A stretch of DNA of 40,253 nucleotides from Aquabacterium sp. (GCA_017994835.1 JAGOKC010000002.1:1-40253), one strand, 5' to 3'. Counted from the first letter of the stretch, positions 13,907 to 23,645 are shown. Translations and numbers: made by a program. Notes: generated from the letters alone by a model not told the origin.

Positions 13907-16810
13907 TCAGCTGTAATCACTCACCGGCACACACGAACAGAACAGGTTCCGATCCCCGTACACGTTGTCCACCCGTCCCACGGGTGACCAGTATTTCTGC
14001 TTGCGCAGGCTGGTCACGGGGAAAGCAGCCAGTTCCCGACTGTAGGCGTGGGCCCAATCAGTTTTGAGCAGGTTTGCTGCGGTGTGGGGTGCGTTCTTGA
14101 GCGGGTTGTCGTCTTGCGGCAGTTTGCCTTCTTCGATCAGGCGAATTTCTTCGCGGATGGCAATCATGGCTTCACAGAAGCGATCCAGTTCAGCCTTTGA
14201 TTCGCTCTCGGTGGGCTCCACCATCAAGGTGCCGGCCACAGGGAAGCTCAGCGTGGGCGCGTGGAATCCGTAGTCAATCAGGCGCTTGGCGACGTCTTCG
14301 GCAGAGACGCCGCTGGTTTCCTTCAAGGGGCGCAGGTCCAGGATGCACTCGTGTGCCACGCCACCACCCTTGATGGCGTCGCTGCCACAACTGAAGTGAA
14401 TGTCGTAGTGTTCGGCCAAGCGGGCTGTTACGTAATTGGCGTTCAAGATGGCGACTTCTGTCGCCGTCTGCAGACCTTGCGCGCCCATCATGCGAACGTA
14501 CATCCAGCTGATGGGCAGCACGGCAGCGTTGCCCAATGGAGCGGCCGACACCGCACCCACCTGAGTGTCGCTGGCGACTGCGGTGGAGCGGTGTGCAGGC
14601 AAGAAGGGAGCCAGATCTGCGGCCACGCAGACCGGACCAACACCAGGACCACCACCGCCGTGGGGGATGCAGAAGGTTTTGTGCAAATTCAGGTGGCTGA
14701 CATCGCCGCCAAACTGGCCAGGTGCCGCCAGCCCGACGAGCGCATTCATGTTGGCACCGTCCACATAGACACGTCCACCGTGGGTGTGAACCAGTTGACA
14801 GAGCTCGGTGACCCGGGTTTCGAACAAACCGTAGGTGGACGGGTAGGTGATCATCACCGCAGCGAGGTTGGCGCTATGTTGTTCGCACTTGGTCTTGAGG
14901 TCATCAAGGTCCACGTTGCCTTGGGCATCGCACTTGGTGACCACGACCTTCATGCCGACCATCTGCGCGCTGGCGGGGTTGGTGCCGTGGGCCGATTCGG
15001 GGATCAGGCAGATGTCGCGGTGGCCTTCGCCGCGCGACTCGTGGTAGGCCTTGATGACCAACAGGCCGGCGTATTCGCCTTGCGAGCCGGCATTGGGCTG
15101 CAGGCTGATGCCGGCGTAACCCGTAGCTTGCGACAGCCAGGCGCACAGTTGCTCGTTGAGCAACGAGTAGCCCTTGAGCTGGCCTTGCGGTGCGAACGGG
15201 TGAATGTTCGCAAATTCTGGCCAGGTGATGGGGATCATCTCGCTGGTGGCGTTGAGCTTCATGGTGCACGAACCCAGCGGGATCATGGTGCGGTCCAGCG
15301 CTAGATCCTTGTCGGACAGGGCGCGGATGTAGCGCAGCATTTCGGTTTCGCTGTGGTGGGTGTTGAATACCGGATGCGTCAGGTAGGTGCTGGTGCGGCG
15401 CAGGGCGGCGGGCAGGCCCAGGGGCATGCCGTGCTCGAAGGCGGCAAACGAGGGCAGGGCCTTGTCGCCAGCCAGGACGGTCCACAGGTCGATGATGTCG
15501 TTGCGGGTGGTGGTTTCGTCCAGCGAGATGCTGACGCTGTCGGCGCTGGCATCACGCAGGTTGATGCCCATGGCCACGGCCTTGGACATGACGGCTTCGC
15601 GGTCTTCGGCCAAGACGTGGATGGTGTCGAAGTAGGTGTCGTGGACGAGCTTGCGGCCCAGCGCCTTCAGGCCTTCGGCCAGGATGGCGGTGTAGGTGGC
15701 CACGCGCAGGGCGATGCGCTGCAGGCCAGCTGGGCCGTGGTAGACCGCGTACATGCTGGCGATCACGGCGGGCAGCACCTGGGCGGTACAAATGTTCGAG
15801 GTGGCCTTTTCGCGGCGGATGTGCTGTTCGCGGGTCTGCAGGGCCAGTCGGTAGGCGGTGTCGCCGTGGCTGTCCACGCTCACGCCGACCAGACGGCCAG
15901 GCATGGAGCGCTTGAACTCGTCCTTGGTGGCGAGGTAGGCTGCGTGCGGGCCGCCGTTGCCCATGGGCATGCCCAGGCGCTGGGTGGTGCCCAGGGTGAT
16001 GTCGGCACCGAGTTCGCCCGGTGGCGTCAGCAGGGTGAGGGCCAGCAGGTCGGCGGCGACGATGGCCAGGGCACTTTTGGCGTGCAGGGCGTCGATGAGC
16101 GGGCGCAGGTCGCGGACCTGGCCGTTGACGCCGGGGTATTGCAGCAAGGCGGCAAAGCAGTCGTTGGCTTCAAGGTGGGCAGCCAGGTTGCTGGCGTGTA
16201 CCAGGTCCACGGTGATGCCCAGCGGCTTGGCGCGGGTCTGGATCACTTCCAGCGTTTGCGGGAAGACGTCGTGGCAGACGACGAAACGGGTGGACTTGCT
16301 CTTGCCGCCGCGCGCGGCCAGGGTCATCGCTTCGGCAGCGGCGGTGGCTTCGTCCAGCATGGAGGCGTTGGCAATCGCCATGCCGGTGAGGTCGGTCACC
16401 ATGGTCTGGAAGTTGACCAGGGCTTCCATGCGGCCTTGCGAGATTTCAGCCTGGTAGGGCGTATAGGCGGTGTACCAGGCGGGGTTCTCGAGGATGTTGC
16501 GCAGGATGACGCCAGGGATGTGGGTGCCGTAATAGCCCTGACCAATGAAGTTGCGCATCACCTTGTTTTGTTGCGCGATGGCCTTGAGTTCGGCCAGTGC
16601 CTGCGCTTCGGTCACTGGCGCGGGCAGGTCCATCGGGGCCGTGCGGCGGATGCTGGCCGGCACGACGCCCGCCATGAGCGCTTCGCGCGATGCCACACCC
16701 ACGACGCTGAGCATCTGGGCTTGTTCTTCATCCCAGGGGCCCAGATGGCGGGCCTGGAATTCGTTCGCGTTTTCAAGTTCGGCGAGGGTGGGCAGGGCGG
16801 TGTTCGGCAT
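13907..16810 (-). CDS. gcvP: glycine dehydrogenase (aminomethyl-transferring), P-protein
   Basis: GcvP is the PLP-dependent decarboxylase of the glycine cleavage system: it releases CO2 from glycine and passes the aminomethyl group to the lipoyl arm of GcvH. The 967-residue single-chain form (E. coli 957) has two fused aminotransferase-like halves. The PLP-lysine lies in the C-terminal half in [18 protein letters not shown]. Other signatures are [11 protein letters not shown] at the N-terminus, [13 protein letters not shown] and [10 protein letters not shown]. The frame is open 12 codons further upstream, but ATG 16810 ([12 protein letters not shown]) matches the expected N-terminus. It is the last gene of gcvT-gcvH-gcvP, with an 83-bp gap containing two hairpins. 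Confidence 0.97.
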   Translation of the reverse strand: MPNTALPTLAELENANEFQARHLGPWDEEQAQMLSVVGVASREALMAGVVPASIRRTAPMDLPAPVTEAQALAELKAIAQQNKVMRNFIGQGYYGTHIPGVILRNILENPAWYTAYTPYQAEISQGRMEALVNFQTMVTDLTGMAIANASMLDEATAAAEAMTLAARGGKSKSTRFVVCHDVFPQTLEVIQTRAKPLGITVDLVHASNLAAHLEANDCFAALLQYPGVNGQVRDLRPLIDALHAKSALAIVAADLLALTLLTPPGELGADITLGTTQRLGMPMGNGGPHAAYLATKDEFKRSMPGRLVGVSVDSHGDTAYRLALQTREQHIRREKATSNICTAQVLPAVIASMYAVYHGPAGLQRIALRVATYTAILAEGLKALGRKLVHDTYFDTIHVLAEDREAVMSKAVAMGINLRDASADSVSISLDETTTRNDIIDLWTVLAGDKALPSFAAFEHGMPLGLPAALRRTSTYLTHPVFNTHHSETEMLRYIRALSDKDLALDRTMIPLGSCTMKLNATSEMIPITWPEFANIHPFAPQGQLKGYSLLNEQLCAWLSQATGYAGISLQPNAGSQGEYAGLLVIKAYHESRGEGHRDICLIPESAHGTNPASAQMVGMKVVVTKCDAQGNVDLDDLKTKCEQHSANLAAVMITYPSTYGLFETRVTELCQLVHTHGGRVYVDGANMNALVGLAAPGQFGGDVSHLNLHKTFCIPHGGGGPGVGPVCVAADLAPFLPAHRSTAVASDTQVGAVSAAPLGNAAVLPISWMYVRMMGAQGLQTATEVAILNANYVTARLAEHYDIHFSCGSDAIKGGGVAHECILDLRPLKETSGVSAEDVAKRLIDYGFHAPTLSFPVAGTLMVEPTESESKAELDRFCEAMIAIREEIRLIEEGKLPQDDNPLKNAPHTAANLLKTDWAHAYSRELAAFPVTSLRKQKYWSPVGRVDNVYGDRNLFCSCVPVSDYS

Positions 16811-16839
16811 GGTGGTCTGCAGCGTCGGGCTATGGAGCG

Positions 16840-16881
16840 GCACCACGCGAGGCGTGGTGCAAGGGCCATCAGGGTGATGGC
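16840..16881 (-). repeat. double hairpin in the gcvH-gcvP intercistronic gap
   Basis: GCACCACGC/GCGTGGTGC (16840-16860, 9-bp perfect stem, 3-nt loop) is followed four bases on by GCCATC/GATGGC (16865-16881, 6-bp stem, 5-nt loop). No U-tract follows on the minus strand, so this looks like an mRNA-processing or stability element rather than a terminator. Confidence 0.5.
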
Positions 16882-16893
16882 GTCAGACGGGGC

Positions 16894-17268
16894 TCAGGCG
16901 GTTTTGAGCAGATCGTCGTAGGCGGTGGCGTCCATCAGGACGTCAAGTTCAGCAGGGTTGCTGAGCTTGACTTTGAAGAACCAGCCAGCGCCAGTGGGGT
17001 CCGTGTTGGCCAGCGAGGGGTCGTCGCGCAGGGTTTCGTTGACTTCAGTGATTTCGCCGGTGACGGGCATGTACACGTCAGCAGCGGCTTTCACGGACTC
17101 GACTACGCCGGCCACGTCCTTGGGATTGAAGGTGGTGCCCACGGCGGGCAGGTCCACAAAGACCACGTCGCCCAGGGCGTCTTGTGCGTGATGGGTGATG
17201 CCGACGATGGCAGTGCCGTCAGCTTCGATTTGCAGCCATTCGTGGTCGGGTGTGTACTTGATGGTCAT
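16894..17268 (-). CDS. gcvH: glycine cleavage system H protein
   Basis: GcvH is the lipoylated carrier that shuttles the aminomethyl group from GcvP to GcvT. The 124-residue protein (E. coli 129) contains the lipoyl-attachment site ESVKAAADVY with Lys60, the strand GDVVFVDLP and the closing GWFFKVKLSNPAELD. The ATG at 17268 (MTIKYTPDHEW) is the canonical start; the longer open frame has no homology. It lies 65 bp after gcvT in the same operon. Confidence 0.97.
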   Translation of the reverse strand: MTIKYTPDHEWLQIEADGTAIVGITHHAQDALGDVVFVDLPAVGTTFNPKDVAGVVESVKAAADVYMPVTGEITEVNETLRDDPSLANTDPTGAGWFFKVKLSNPAELDVLMDATAYDDLLKTA

Positions 17269-17333
17269 GGGAGGCGTCCTGAAAATAGAAAAATGAGGTG
17301 GTGCCAAACGGGAAAGAGTATCTCAGTCTGCCC

Positions 17334-18449
17334 TCAACCCCGGTGGTAATGGTGGGGGGTGAAGGGCAGGGTGGTCACGGTCATGGCAACGCGCTTGTCA
17401 CGCACCAGGGCAAACACTTCGGTACCAACGGTGGCGTGCGCGGTGGTCAGATAAGCCAGGGCGATGGGCTGGCCCAGGCTGGGGCTGGGCGAACCGCTGG
17501 TGACGATGCCGATGTCGGTGCCGTCGGCCAAGACAACTTTGGCACCTTCACGCACGGGCATGCGCTCGGTACTGATGAGGCCGACGCGCTTGCGGGTTGC
17601 ACCGCTGGCCAATTGCGACGCGATGGTCTGTGCACCAGGGTAACCGCCCGCACGGTTGCCACCTGCGCGACGCACCTTCTGGATCGCCCAGGTGATGCTG
17701 CCTTCGACGGGTGTGGTGGTGGTGTCAATGTCGTGGCCGTAGAGGCACAGGCCGGCTTCGAGGCGCAGCGTGTCGCGGGCACCGAGGCCAATGGGCTTGA
17801 CTTCGGGTTGAGTGAGCAGGGCTCGGGCCAGTTGTTCGGCCTTGTCGGCGGGCACCGAGATCTCGAAGCCGTCTTCGCCGGTGTAGCCCGAGCGGGTGAC
17901 AAAGCAGTCGATGCCGTCTAGCGTGACGTGCGCACCGGTCATGAACACCAGCTTTTGCACGGCGGCGTTGAGGCGGGCCAGGGCGGTGACGGCTTGGGGG
18001 CCTTGCAGCGCCAGCAGCGCCTGGTCAGGCAGGGGTTGCACGGTGCAGCGTGCGCCGATGTGTTGCTGCAGGTGGGCGATGTCCTGGTGCTTGCAAGCGG
18101 CGTTGACGACCACGAAGAGGTCGTTCTCGCGGCGGGTGACCATCAGGTCATCCAGGATGCCGCCTTGCTCGTTGGTGAACAGGGCGTAGCGTTGCTTGAA
18201 CACCGGCAGGTCCACGATGTCAACCGGGACGAGGGATTCGAGCGCCACGTCGGCACCGTCGCCCTTGAGCAGAACCTGGCCCATGTGGGAGACGTCGAAC
18301 AGGCCGGCGGCGGCGCGGGTGTGCTTGTGTTCGGTGAGGATGCCGGTGGCGTACTGCACGGGCATGTCGTAGCCCCCGAAGGGAACCATCTTGGCACCGA
18401 GTTCGATGTGCAGGGCGTGCAGGGGCGTCTTGAGCAGGTCAGCGGACAT
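17334..18449 (-). CDS. gcvT: aminomethyltransferase (glycine cleavage T protein)
   Basis: GcvT transfers the methylene group from aminomethyl-GcvH to tetrahydrofolate, releasing ammonia and giving 5,10-methylene-THF. The 371-residue protein has the folate-binding GcvT domain with PFGGYDMPVQY near the N-terminus, the catalytic-aspartate region GLFDVSHMGQV, SGYTGEDGFEI, ARDTLRLEAGLCLYGHDI, and a C-terminal barrel ending with TSGSPSPSLGQPIALAYL. It is the first gene of the operon. The start codon is about 95 nt downstream of the riboswitch and has only a weak ribosome-binding site, compatible with control of translation. Confidence 0.97.
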   Translation of the reverse strand: MSADLLKTPLHALHIELGAKMVPFGGYDMPVQYATGILTEHKHTRAAAGLFDVSHMGQVLLKGDGADVALESLVPVDIVDLPVFKQRYALFTNEQGGILDDLMVTRRENDLFVVVNAACKHQDIAHLQQHIGARCTVQPLPDQALLALQGPQAVTALARLNAAVQKLVFMTGAHVTLDGIDCFVTRSGYTGEDGFEISVPADKAEQLARALLTQPEVKPIGLGARDTLRLEAGLCLYGHDIDTTTTPVEGSITWAIQKVRRAGGNRAGGYPGAQTIASQLASGATRKRVGLISTERMPVREGAKVVLADGTDIGIVTSGSPSPSLGQPIALAYLTTAHATVGTEVFALVRDKRVAMTVTTLPFTPHHYHRG

Positions 18450-18542
18450 GGCTGTGTCTGGCGGCGAGGCCAGTGGAGGGCAATCTGAGTGGATCCGACA
18501 TGCGCTGCGCTGGCTGGGCCAGTTTGTCGCCGGTCGGTGCTG

Positions 18543-18805
18543 CCCTCTCTGTCCGCTTTACCTGAGAGATTGACCCCTCGCTGCAACCTGGTTGCGGCGT
18601 TGTGGGCTTGCCCCTTCGGTGGCCTGGCTCGCTGTCACGTGGTGCCAGCCTCCGGACTCTCTCCAGTGAGGATCATGGTGGCTCGAAAGCCACCATGTCT
18701 GCCAGTCCTTTTGCCTGAGCGTTCGGGCCGTCAACTCACGTTGTGGGGTCCTGCGCCTTCGGCGGCTTGTTGCACGGGGCGACGAGCTCTCTCCTGACAG
18801 CCCTC
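18543..18805 (-). ncRNA. tandem glycine riboswitch upstream of gcvT
   Basis: Two glycine aptamers are read on the minus strand. The first contains GGAGAG (18788-18797 area), GCCGAAGGCGCA and CTCAGGCAAAAGGAC (ending near 18706). The second contains GGAGAG (18659-18664), CCGAAGGGGCAA and TCTCAGGTAAAGCGGACAGAG in consecutive parts (18545-18565). These are the conserved junction elements of the class. A 10-bp hairpin (18674-18697) sits between the aptamer cores. Glycine binding is expected to turn on gcvTHP expression. This accounts for most of the 446-bp gap between gcvT and rimO. In the remaining approximately 95 nt before gcvT I see no clear intrinsic terminator. Confidence 0.92.
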
Positions 18806-18895
18806 AAGTGTAGCAGCGCCGGATCCGAACGGCGTGCGAAATCTCCAACCACGCAGGGGCCACCACCGCACCGATTTGCCGGACAATCACGCCCC

Positions 18896-20305
18896 ATGAG
18901 TTCTGAACACAATACCCCTGTAGCTCCCGGTTCGGCCGTGGTACCGAAAATCGCTTTTGTCAGTCTGGGCTGCCCCAAGGCCCTGACGGACTCGGAATTG
19001 ATCCTCACGCAATTGCGTGCTGAGGGCTACGAGACCAGCAAAACCTATGACGGGGCCGACATGGTCATCGTCAACACCTGTGGTTTCATTGACGACGCGG
19101 TCAAGGAAAGCCTGGACGCCATTGGCGAGGCCTTGACCGAGAATGGCAAGGTGATCGTGACCGGCTGCCTGGGTGCCAAGACCGGGGTTGATGGCGGCAA
19201 TCTGATCAAGGGAGTGCACCCGAAGGTGCTGGCCGTGACCGGACCGCATGCCACCCAGGAGGTGATGGACGCGGTGCACCTGCATGTGCCCAAGCCTCAC
19301 GACCCCTTCCTGGACCTGGTGCCTGAGGCGCGAGGTGTGGCGGGCATCAAGCTCACGCCCCGGCACTATGCCTATCTGAAGATCAGCGAAGGGTGTAACC
19401 ACCGCTGTGCCTTCTGCATCATCCCCAGCATGCGCGGTGATCTGGTGTCGCGTCCCATTGGTGATGTGCTGAGCGAGGCCAAGGCCTTGTTCGCTTCGGG
19501 CGTGAAGGAACTGTTGGTGATCAGCCAGGACACCAGTGCCTATGGTGTGGACGTCAAGTACCGCACGGGTTTCTGGGACGGCAAGCCGGTCAAGACCCGC
19601 ATGTACGACCTGGCCAAGGAGCTGGGCGAGATGGCGCGTGAGCATGGTGCCTGGGTGCGCCTGCACTACGTCTATCCCTACCCGCATGTGGACGAGATCG
19701 TGCCCTTGATGGCTGAAGGCTTGATCCTGCCGTATCTGGATGTGCCATTCCAGCATGCGCATCCGGATGTGCTCAAGCGCATGAAGCGTCCGGCCAACGG
19801 TGAAAAGAATCTGGACCGTCTGCGCCGCTGGCGCGAGATCTGCCCGGAAATCGTCGTGCGCTCGACCTTCATTGCAGGCTTCCCTGGTGAGACGGAAGAG
19901 GAGTTCCAGTACCTGCTGGACTTCCTGCGCGAGGCCGAGATCGACCGTGCGGGTTGCTTCGCCTACTCGCCAATCGAAGGCGCACCTGCCAATGAGCTGG
20001 AAGGTGCTTTGCCCGACGAAGTACGGGAAGAGCGTCGTGCCCGCTTCATGGCCGTGGCCGAAGAGGTCTCGATTGCCAAGCTGCAGCGTCGTGTCGGTGC
20101 CACCATGCAGGTCTTGGTGGACAGCGCACCTGCGTTGGGTCGCAAGGGCGGTGTGGGTCGGACCTATGCCGATGCCCCTGAGATCGACGGCACCGTGCGC
20201 CTGCTGCCGCCACAAAAGGCCAGCAAAACCCTCAAGGTGGGTGAGTTCACCAAGGCCCTGATCGTCGCTGTCGAAGGGCATGACCTGATCGGTCAGCCCA
20301 TTTGA
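18896..20305 (+). CDS. rimO: ribosomal protein S12 methylthiotransferase RimO
   Basis: This radical-SAM enzyme methylthiolates the conserved aspartate of ribosomal protein S12. The 469-residue protein has the N-terminal UPF0004 domain with the three auxiliary-cluster cysteines Cys26 (SLGCPKA), Cys62 (NTCGFI) and Cys91 (TGCLGA). The radical-SAM cluster motif CNHRCAFC (Cys167, 171, 174) follows, with a C-terminal TRAM domain ([11 protein letters not shown] onward). [12 protein letters not shown] and [18 protein letters not shown] segments separate RimO from MiaB. The frame is open further upstream into the riboswitch region, but ATG 18896 gives the canonical N-terminus. Confidence 0.96.
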   Translation: MSSEHNTPVAPGSAVVPKIAFVSLGCPKALTDSELILTQLRAEGYETSKTYDGADMVIVNTCGFIDDAVKESLDAIGEALTENGKVIVTGCLGAKTGVDGGNLIKGVHPKVLAVTGPHATQEVMDAVHLHVPKPHDPFLDLVPEARGVAGIKLTPRHYAYLKISEGCNHRCAFCIIPSMRGDLVSRPIGDVLSEAKALFASGVKELLVISQDTSAYGVDVKYRTGFWDGKPVKTRMYDLAKELGEMAREHGAWVRLHYVYPYPHVDEIVPLMAEGLILPYLDVPFQHAHPDVLKRMKRPANGEKNLDRLRRWREICPEIVVRSTFIAGFPGETEEEFQYLLDFLREAEIDRAGCFAYSPIEGAPANELEGALPDEVREERRARFMAVAEEVSIAKLQRRVGATMQVLVDSAPALGRKGGVGRTYADAPEIDGTVRLLPPQKASKTLKVGEFTKALIVAVEGHDLIGQPI

Positions 20306-20355
20306 TCGGTTGAGTTGAGGCCTCGGCCAGGTGGTGGGTGCATTAGCATCCCCGC

Positions 20356-21615
20356 ATGAGTACATACGCCTCCACTTCCTCCCCGATGTCGATGGGTGAC
20401 CTGGCCAATCTGACCGATGTGGCCACTGCCTTGATCCACCACCCCTATCGGCCTCCAGGCGGGTTCGAGACGGTGCAGCCGGGGGTGCACAAAGCCTCTA
20501 CCGTGCTGTTCGAGAACACCGCCGCCCTGAAGACACGGCAGTGGAAGGACAAGAGCGGCTACACCTACGGCCTGCACGGCACCCCCACCACGTTCACGCT
20601 GGAAGAGCGTCTGGCCACGCTGGAAGGTGGCCTGCAGACCTTGCTGGCCCCCTCCGGCCTGGCGGCCATCGCTCTGGTGGACATGGCGCTGCTGCGTGCG
20701 GGTGACGAGGTCCTGATCCCGGACAACGCCTATGGTCCCGGCAAGGACTTTGCGCGGGGTGAGTTGGCGCACTGGGGCATCACTCACCGTGTCTATGACC
20801 CGCAGAACCCGGCGTCCCTGGCGGCGCAGATCGCCGAGCGCACCCGTCTGATCTGGCTGGAGGCAGCCGGCAGTGTGACGCTGGAGTTCCCGGATTTGCC
20901 GGGTCTGCTGGCGGTGACCCGTGCGCACCCGAACATCGTGACCGTGCTGGACAACACCTGGGGCGCAGGGTTGGCCTTTGACGCGTTCCGCCTGGGGCAG
21001 ACACCGGGCGGTGCTCCCTTCGGCGTGGACGTGACCATTCACGCGCTGACGAAGTACCCCTCGGGTGGCGGGGACGTGCTGATGGGGGCCGTGGTGACGC
21101 GCGATGCGACCTTGCACCATCGTTTGAAGATGACGCACATGCGTCTGGGGCTGGGTGTGGGTGCGAACGACGCCGAGCTGGTGTTGCGGGGCTTGCCGAG
21201 CCTGGCGGTGCGCTACGCCGCGCACGACGCCTCCACCCGCCAGATTGCACAGTGGCTCACGCAGCAGCCCGAGGTGACCCAGGTCTTGCATCCCGCTTTG
21301 CCAGGCTCGCCCGGGCATGCACACTTTCTTCAGACTTGCCGAGCAGCAGGCGGGCTGGTGTCAATGGTGTTTGAGGCGCATCGCCACCCCAGTGCGCAGG
21401 TCGAGGCGTTTGTTGACGCGCTGAAGCTGTTCAAGATCGGCTATTCCTGGGGCGGCCCGCTCAGCCTGGTCATGCCGTACGAGCTTCAGGGTATGCGTCA
21501 GTTTGGTCCTCTGGCTGGTCAGCAGGGCACCCTGGTGCGCCTGGCCGTGGGCCTGGAGAAGGTGGACGACCTGATTGCAGACCTGGATCAGGCCTTCGTG
21601 GCGTTGCGCGGCTGA
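20356..21615 (+). CDS. metC: cystathionine beta-lyase (Cys/Met metabolism PLP enzyme)
   Basis: This enzyme cleaves cystathionine to homocysteine, pyruvate and ammonia in methionine synthesis. The 419-residue protein belongs to the Cys/Met-metabolism PLP family. It shows the YTYGLHGTPT motif (69-78), LAPSGLAAI, the cofactor aspartate region VLDNTWGAG (197-205), and the PLP lysine in HALTKYPSGGGD (Lys233). The C-terminal SWGGPLSLVMPY is typical of bacterial MetC rather than MetB or MetZ. It stands alone, 50 bp after rimO, and converges on smpB with an 18-bp gap. Confidence 0.92.
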   Translation: MSTYASTSSPMSMGDLANLTDVATALIHHPYRPPGGFETVQPGVHKASTVLFENTAALKTRQWKDKSGYTYGLHGTPTTFTLEERLATLEGGLQTLLAPSGLAAIALVDMALLRAGDEVLIPDNAYGPGKDFARGELAHWGITHRVYDPQNPASLAAQIAERTRLIWLEAAGSVTLEFPDLPGLLAVTRAHPNIVTVLDNTWGAGLAFDAFRLGQTPGGAPFGVDVTIHALTKYPSGGGDVLMGAVVTRDATLHHRLKMTHMRLGLGVGANDAELVLRGLPSLAVRYAAHDASTRQIAQWLTQQPEVTQVLHPALPGSPGHAHFLQTCRAAGGLVSMVFEAHRHPSAQVEAFVDALKLFKIGYSWGGPLSLVMPYELQGMRQFGPLAGQQGTLVRLAVGLEKVDDLIADLDQAFVALRG

Positions 21616-21632
21616 TGCCGTCGCTTCGCCCC

Positions 21633-22097
21633 TTAGTCCTTCGGGCTGGATGAGACCTTGTGCCGCATCAAGCGACCTTTCTCTCGTTCCCAGTCGCGGT
21701 CTTTGATGGTGTTGCGCTTGTCGTGCTCGGCCTTGCCCTTGGCCAGGGCAATGTCTGCTTTCACGCGGCCGCCCTTCCAGTGCAGGTTCAGTGGCACGAT
21801 GGTGAAGCCCTTTTGCTCGGTCTTGCCGATCAGACGCCGGATCTGCTCACGGTGCATCAGCAACTTTTTGGTGCGGTCGGCCTCAGGCTTGATGTGGGTG
21901 GAGGCCGAGCGCAGGGCATTGATATGCAATCCGATCAGGTACAACTCACCATTTTTGATCACGACGTAGCCGTCGGTCATCTGCACCTGCCCCTCACGGA
22001 TGGCCTTCACTTCCCATCCTTCCAGCACCACACCCGCCTCGAAGCGTTCCTCGATGTGGTAGTTGAACTGGGCTTTTCTATTTTCTGCGATGGACAT
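21633..22097 (-). CDS. smpB: SsrA-binding protein SmpB
   Basis: SmpB binds tmRNA and delivers it to stalled ribosomes in trans-translation. The 154-residue protein has the OB-barrel with [32 protein letters not shown] and LYLIGLHI, and a C-terminal tail ([23 protein letters not shown] in overlapping pieces) that inserts in the mRNA channel. The ATG at 22097 (MSIAENRK) is chosen over an upstream in-frame TTG. It is divergent from ratA, a very conserved neighbourhood in proteobacteria. The ssrA RNA gene itself is not in the window. Confidence 0.96.
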   Translation of the reverse strand: MSIAENRKAQFNYHIEERFEAGVVLEGWEVKAIREGQVQMTDGYVVIKNGELYLIGLHINALRSASTHIKPEADRTKKLLMHREQIRRLIGKTEQKGFTIVPLNLHWKGGRVKADIALAKGKAEHDKRNTIKDRDWEREKGRLMRHKVSSSPKD

Positions 22098-22144
22098 GTT
22101 GTGGCGCGGCAAAGTCGCCGACGTCTCTAAAATAACGACATTCT

Positions 22145-22624
22145 ATGAAGCACGTTCACAAATCCGTCTTGCTTTGGTACTCACCCCGTGAAATGTATGG
22201 GCTGGTGACCGGCGTTCAAGACTACCCCCAATTCCTGCCTTGGTGCGATCGCGCCGAGGTGATCGACACCCACGACGACGGCGTGACCGCACGTGTCCAC
22301 ATCGCCTTTGCTGGTGTGCGACAGGCCTTTACCACGCGCAACTTCAATGAACCGGGAAGCAGCGTCATCATGCACCTGGTGGACGGTCCTTTCTCGAAAC
22401 TTGAGGGTACCTGGCGTTTTTTACCTCTGCACAAGCCTGGGCATGGGGGTGATCCTGCTGCAGATCCTGCTGATGCCCCAGCCTGTAAAGTCGAGTTCTC
22501 CTTGTCTTACGCCTTTTCAAGCAAAGCGCTGTCTCTGGTGGTCAGCCCTGTGTTTGATCGCATTGCCAACACCTTTGTTGAATCTTTTGTCAAACGCGCA
22601 GAGCAGGTGTATGGCCCGAGGTGA
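22145..22624 (+). CDS. ratA: RatA-family START/COQ10-like protein
   Basis: This 159-residue single-domain START-like protein is similar to COQ10 and to E. coli RatA (YfjG), which was described as a ribosome-association toxin. COQ10 homologues bind ubiquinone and support respiration, so both readings remain open. Recognisable segments are MYGLVTGVQDYPQFLPWCDRAEV (in pieces, residues 18-40), GPFSKLEGTWRF and FDRIANTFVESFVKRAEQVYG. A Gly/Pro/Ala/Asp-rich stretch (HKPGHGGDPAADPADAP) is an insertion in the loop after WRFLPL. It overlaps the next gene by 14 bp. Confidence 0.88.
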   Translation: MKHVHKSVLLWYSPREMYGLVTGVQDYPQFLPWCDRAEVIDTHDDGVTARVHIAFAGVRQAFTTRNFNEPGSSVIMHLVDGPFSKLEGTWRFLPLHKPGHGGDPAADPADAPACKVEFSLSYAFSSKALSLVVSPVFDRIANTFVESFVKRAEQVYGPR

Positions 22625-22997
22625 TGCCGGTGCCGCGATCTTGTTGACCGTTGACGTGGTTGTGAGCCGTGCACCCCGCCAAGTGCATTGGCTGCGACTG
22701 CAAGTGCCCGCAGGCAGCACGGTACGTGACGTCTTGCAGTCCAGTGATTTGCGATCTCAGGTGCCTGGGTTGACCCTGGACGCTTTGACGCAAGGGCAGT
22801 GGGCCGTGGGGGTCTGGGGTCGCAAAGAGCGCCTGGGACATGTTTTGCGCAACCTTGATCGCCTTGAAATTGTTCGGCCTTTGACGGTGGACCCCAAAGA
22901 GGCCCGTCGCATGCGTTATCAAACCCATTTGCAGCGATGGCCCAAGGGCTCCCAACGCATTCAAAACAAGAAAAAGGCCCCGCCGAGCGGAGCCTGA
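22611..22997 (+). CDS. rnfH: RnfH-family ubiquitin-like protein (RatB)
   Basis: This 128-residue protein has the beta-grasp fold of the RnfH/RatB family: VDVVVSRAPRQVHWLRLQVPAG, TVRDVL, VGVWGRKERLGHVLRNLDRLEI and VRPLTVDPKEARRMRY, the last being the family hallmark PLxxDPKExRR. Function is unproven; the family is linked to rat and rnf loci. It starts inside the last codons of ratA (14-bp overlap), so the two are co-translated. Its basic C-terminal tail is encoded over a hairpin that also works as a terminator for the opposite strand. Confidence 0.87.
   Translation: MARGDAGAAILLTVDVVVSRAPRQVHWLRLQVPAGSTVRDVLQSSDLRSQVPGLTLDALTQGQWAVGVWGRKERLGHVLRNLDRLEIVRPLTVDPKEARRMRYQTHLQRWPKGSQRIQNKKKAPPSGA
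22971..22994 (-). terminator. terminator of the DUF4124 gene, inside the rnfH 3' end
   Basis: On the minus strand GGCTCCGC pairs with GCGGGGCC (one G-U pair) over a 3-nt loop and is followed by TTTTTCTTG. The plus strand encodes the last codons of rnfH here, so terminator and coding sequence are superimposed. Confidence 0.7.
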
Positions 22998-23019
22998 TGA
23001 GGTTGAAAGTCCGTGTACC

Positions 23020-23550
23020 TTACTGGCAGTTGTCCTTGATGGCATCCAGGGTGCGACGCATTTCATCTGCCCGTCCTGCGTCGTCCAGAATTTCTCGCTC
23101 ACCCTGGGAATTCGTGCGTGAAATACGAATGCCATCATTCAGGGTGCGCTGGTAGGCTTTGGCGCGTGTGCAGTTTTCTGCGCGGTCCTTTGCCTGCTTG
23201 GCCTCGTCAGCCTGCTGCTTGGCCTTTTCTTCCTCTTCGAGCTTGCGGCGCTTGGCATCAAGTTCGTTCTCGCCAGACTTGGCTGTGGGTGCGCTCGGGC
23301 GGTTGACTGCGCCAGAAGCGGCCGATGCAGCTTCGACCGGTTTGCTCACGATGCGAGCAGTGCTCGCGCGGGGACGCGCCAGAATGGCCGACTCAGGCGT
23401 GCCTTGCGGGGGCGGTCGGTCGCTGTACTGGATCGAACCACTGGCATCACGCCATTTCCATTGACCACTGGCCTGAGCGGGCGTGGACAGGACAGCGCCT
23501 GCCGACAGGATCAGGGCCAGAACGTGTGGGGCGAAGCGCGCGTTTTTCAT
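23020..23550 (-). CDS. DUF4124 domain-containing periplasmic protein
   Basis: This 176-residue exported protein has a signal peptide of about 27 residues (MKNARFAPHVLALILSAGAV, cleaved after AQA). A DUF4124 domain (WKWRDASGSIQYSDRPPP, 31-48) follows, then a low-complexity Ala/Pro/Ser linker. A charged helix rich in Lys/Glu/Ala (about 97-130, coiled-coil-like) comes next, then a C-terminal segment with two cysteines (NCTRAK and DNCQ). DUF4124 proteins are common in betaproteobacteria and have no established function. It is divergent from guaB, a frequent neighbour in Burkholderiales. The start at 23550 is the only one that yields a signal peptide. Confidence 0.85.
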   Translation of the reverse strand: MKNARFAPHVLALILSAGAVLSTPAQASGQWKWRDASGSIQYSDRPPPQGTPESAILARPRASTARIVSKPVEAASAASGAVNRPSAPTAKSGENELDAKRRKLEEEEKAKQQADEAKQAKDRAENCTRAKAYQRTLNDGIRISRTNSQGEREILDDAGRADEMRRTLDAIKDNCQ

Positions 23551-23645
23551 GTCGTCCAGTTTAGCCAAGGAGACACAGATGATCCACGTGAATGAGTGTA
23601 AAAACACCGATATCTGTACGCTGGCGTAGGGGGTTCGGCTCCGCG

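Noticed and set aside
15353..16921. Long open frame (522 codons) antisense to gcvP
   Set aside because: It is a Gly/Val/Gln-rich shadow of the GcvP coding sequence without domains, as expected from GC-rich codon bias.
18887..20365. Open frame of 492 codons antisense to rimO
   Set aside because: It shadows rimO, whose cluster cysteines are unmistakable; the antisense protein is His/Gln-rich with no family resemblance.
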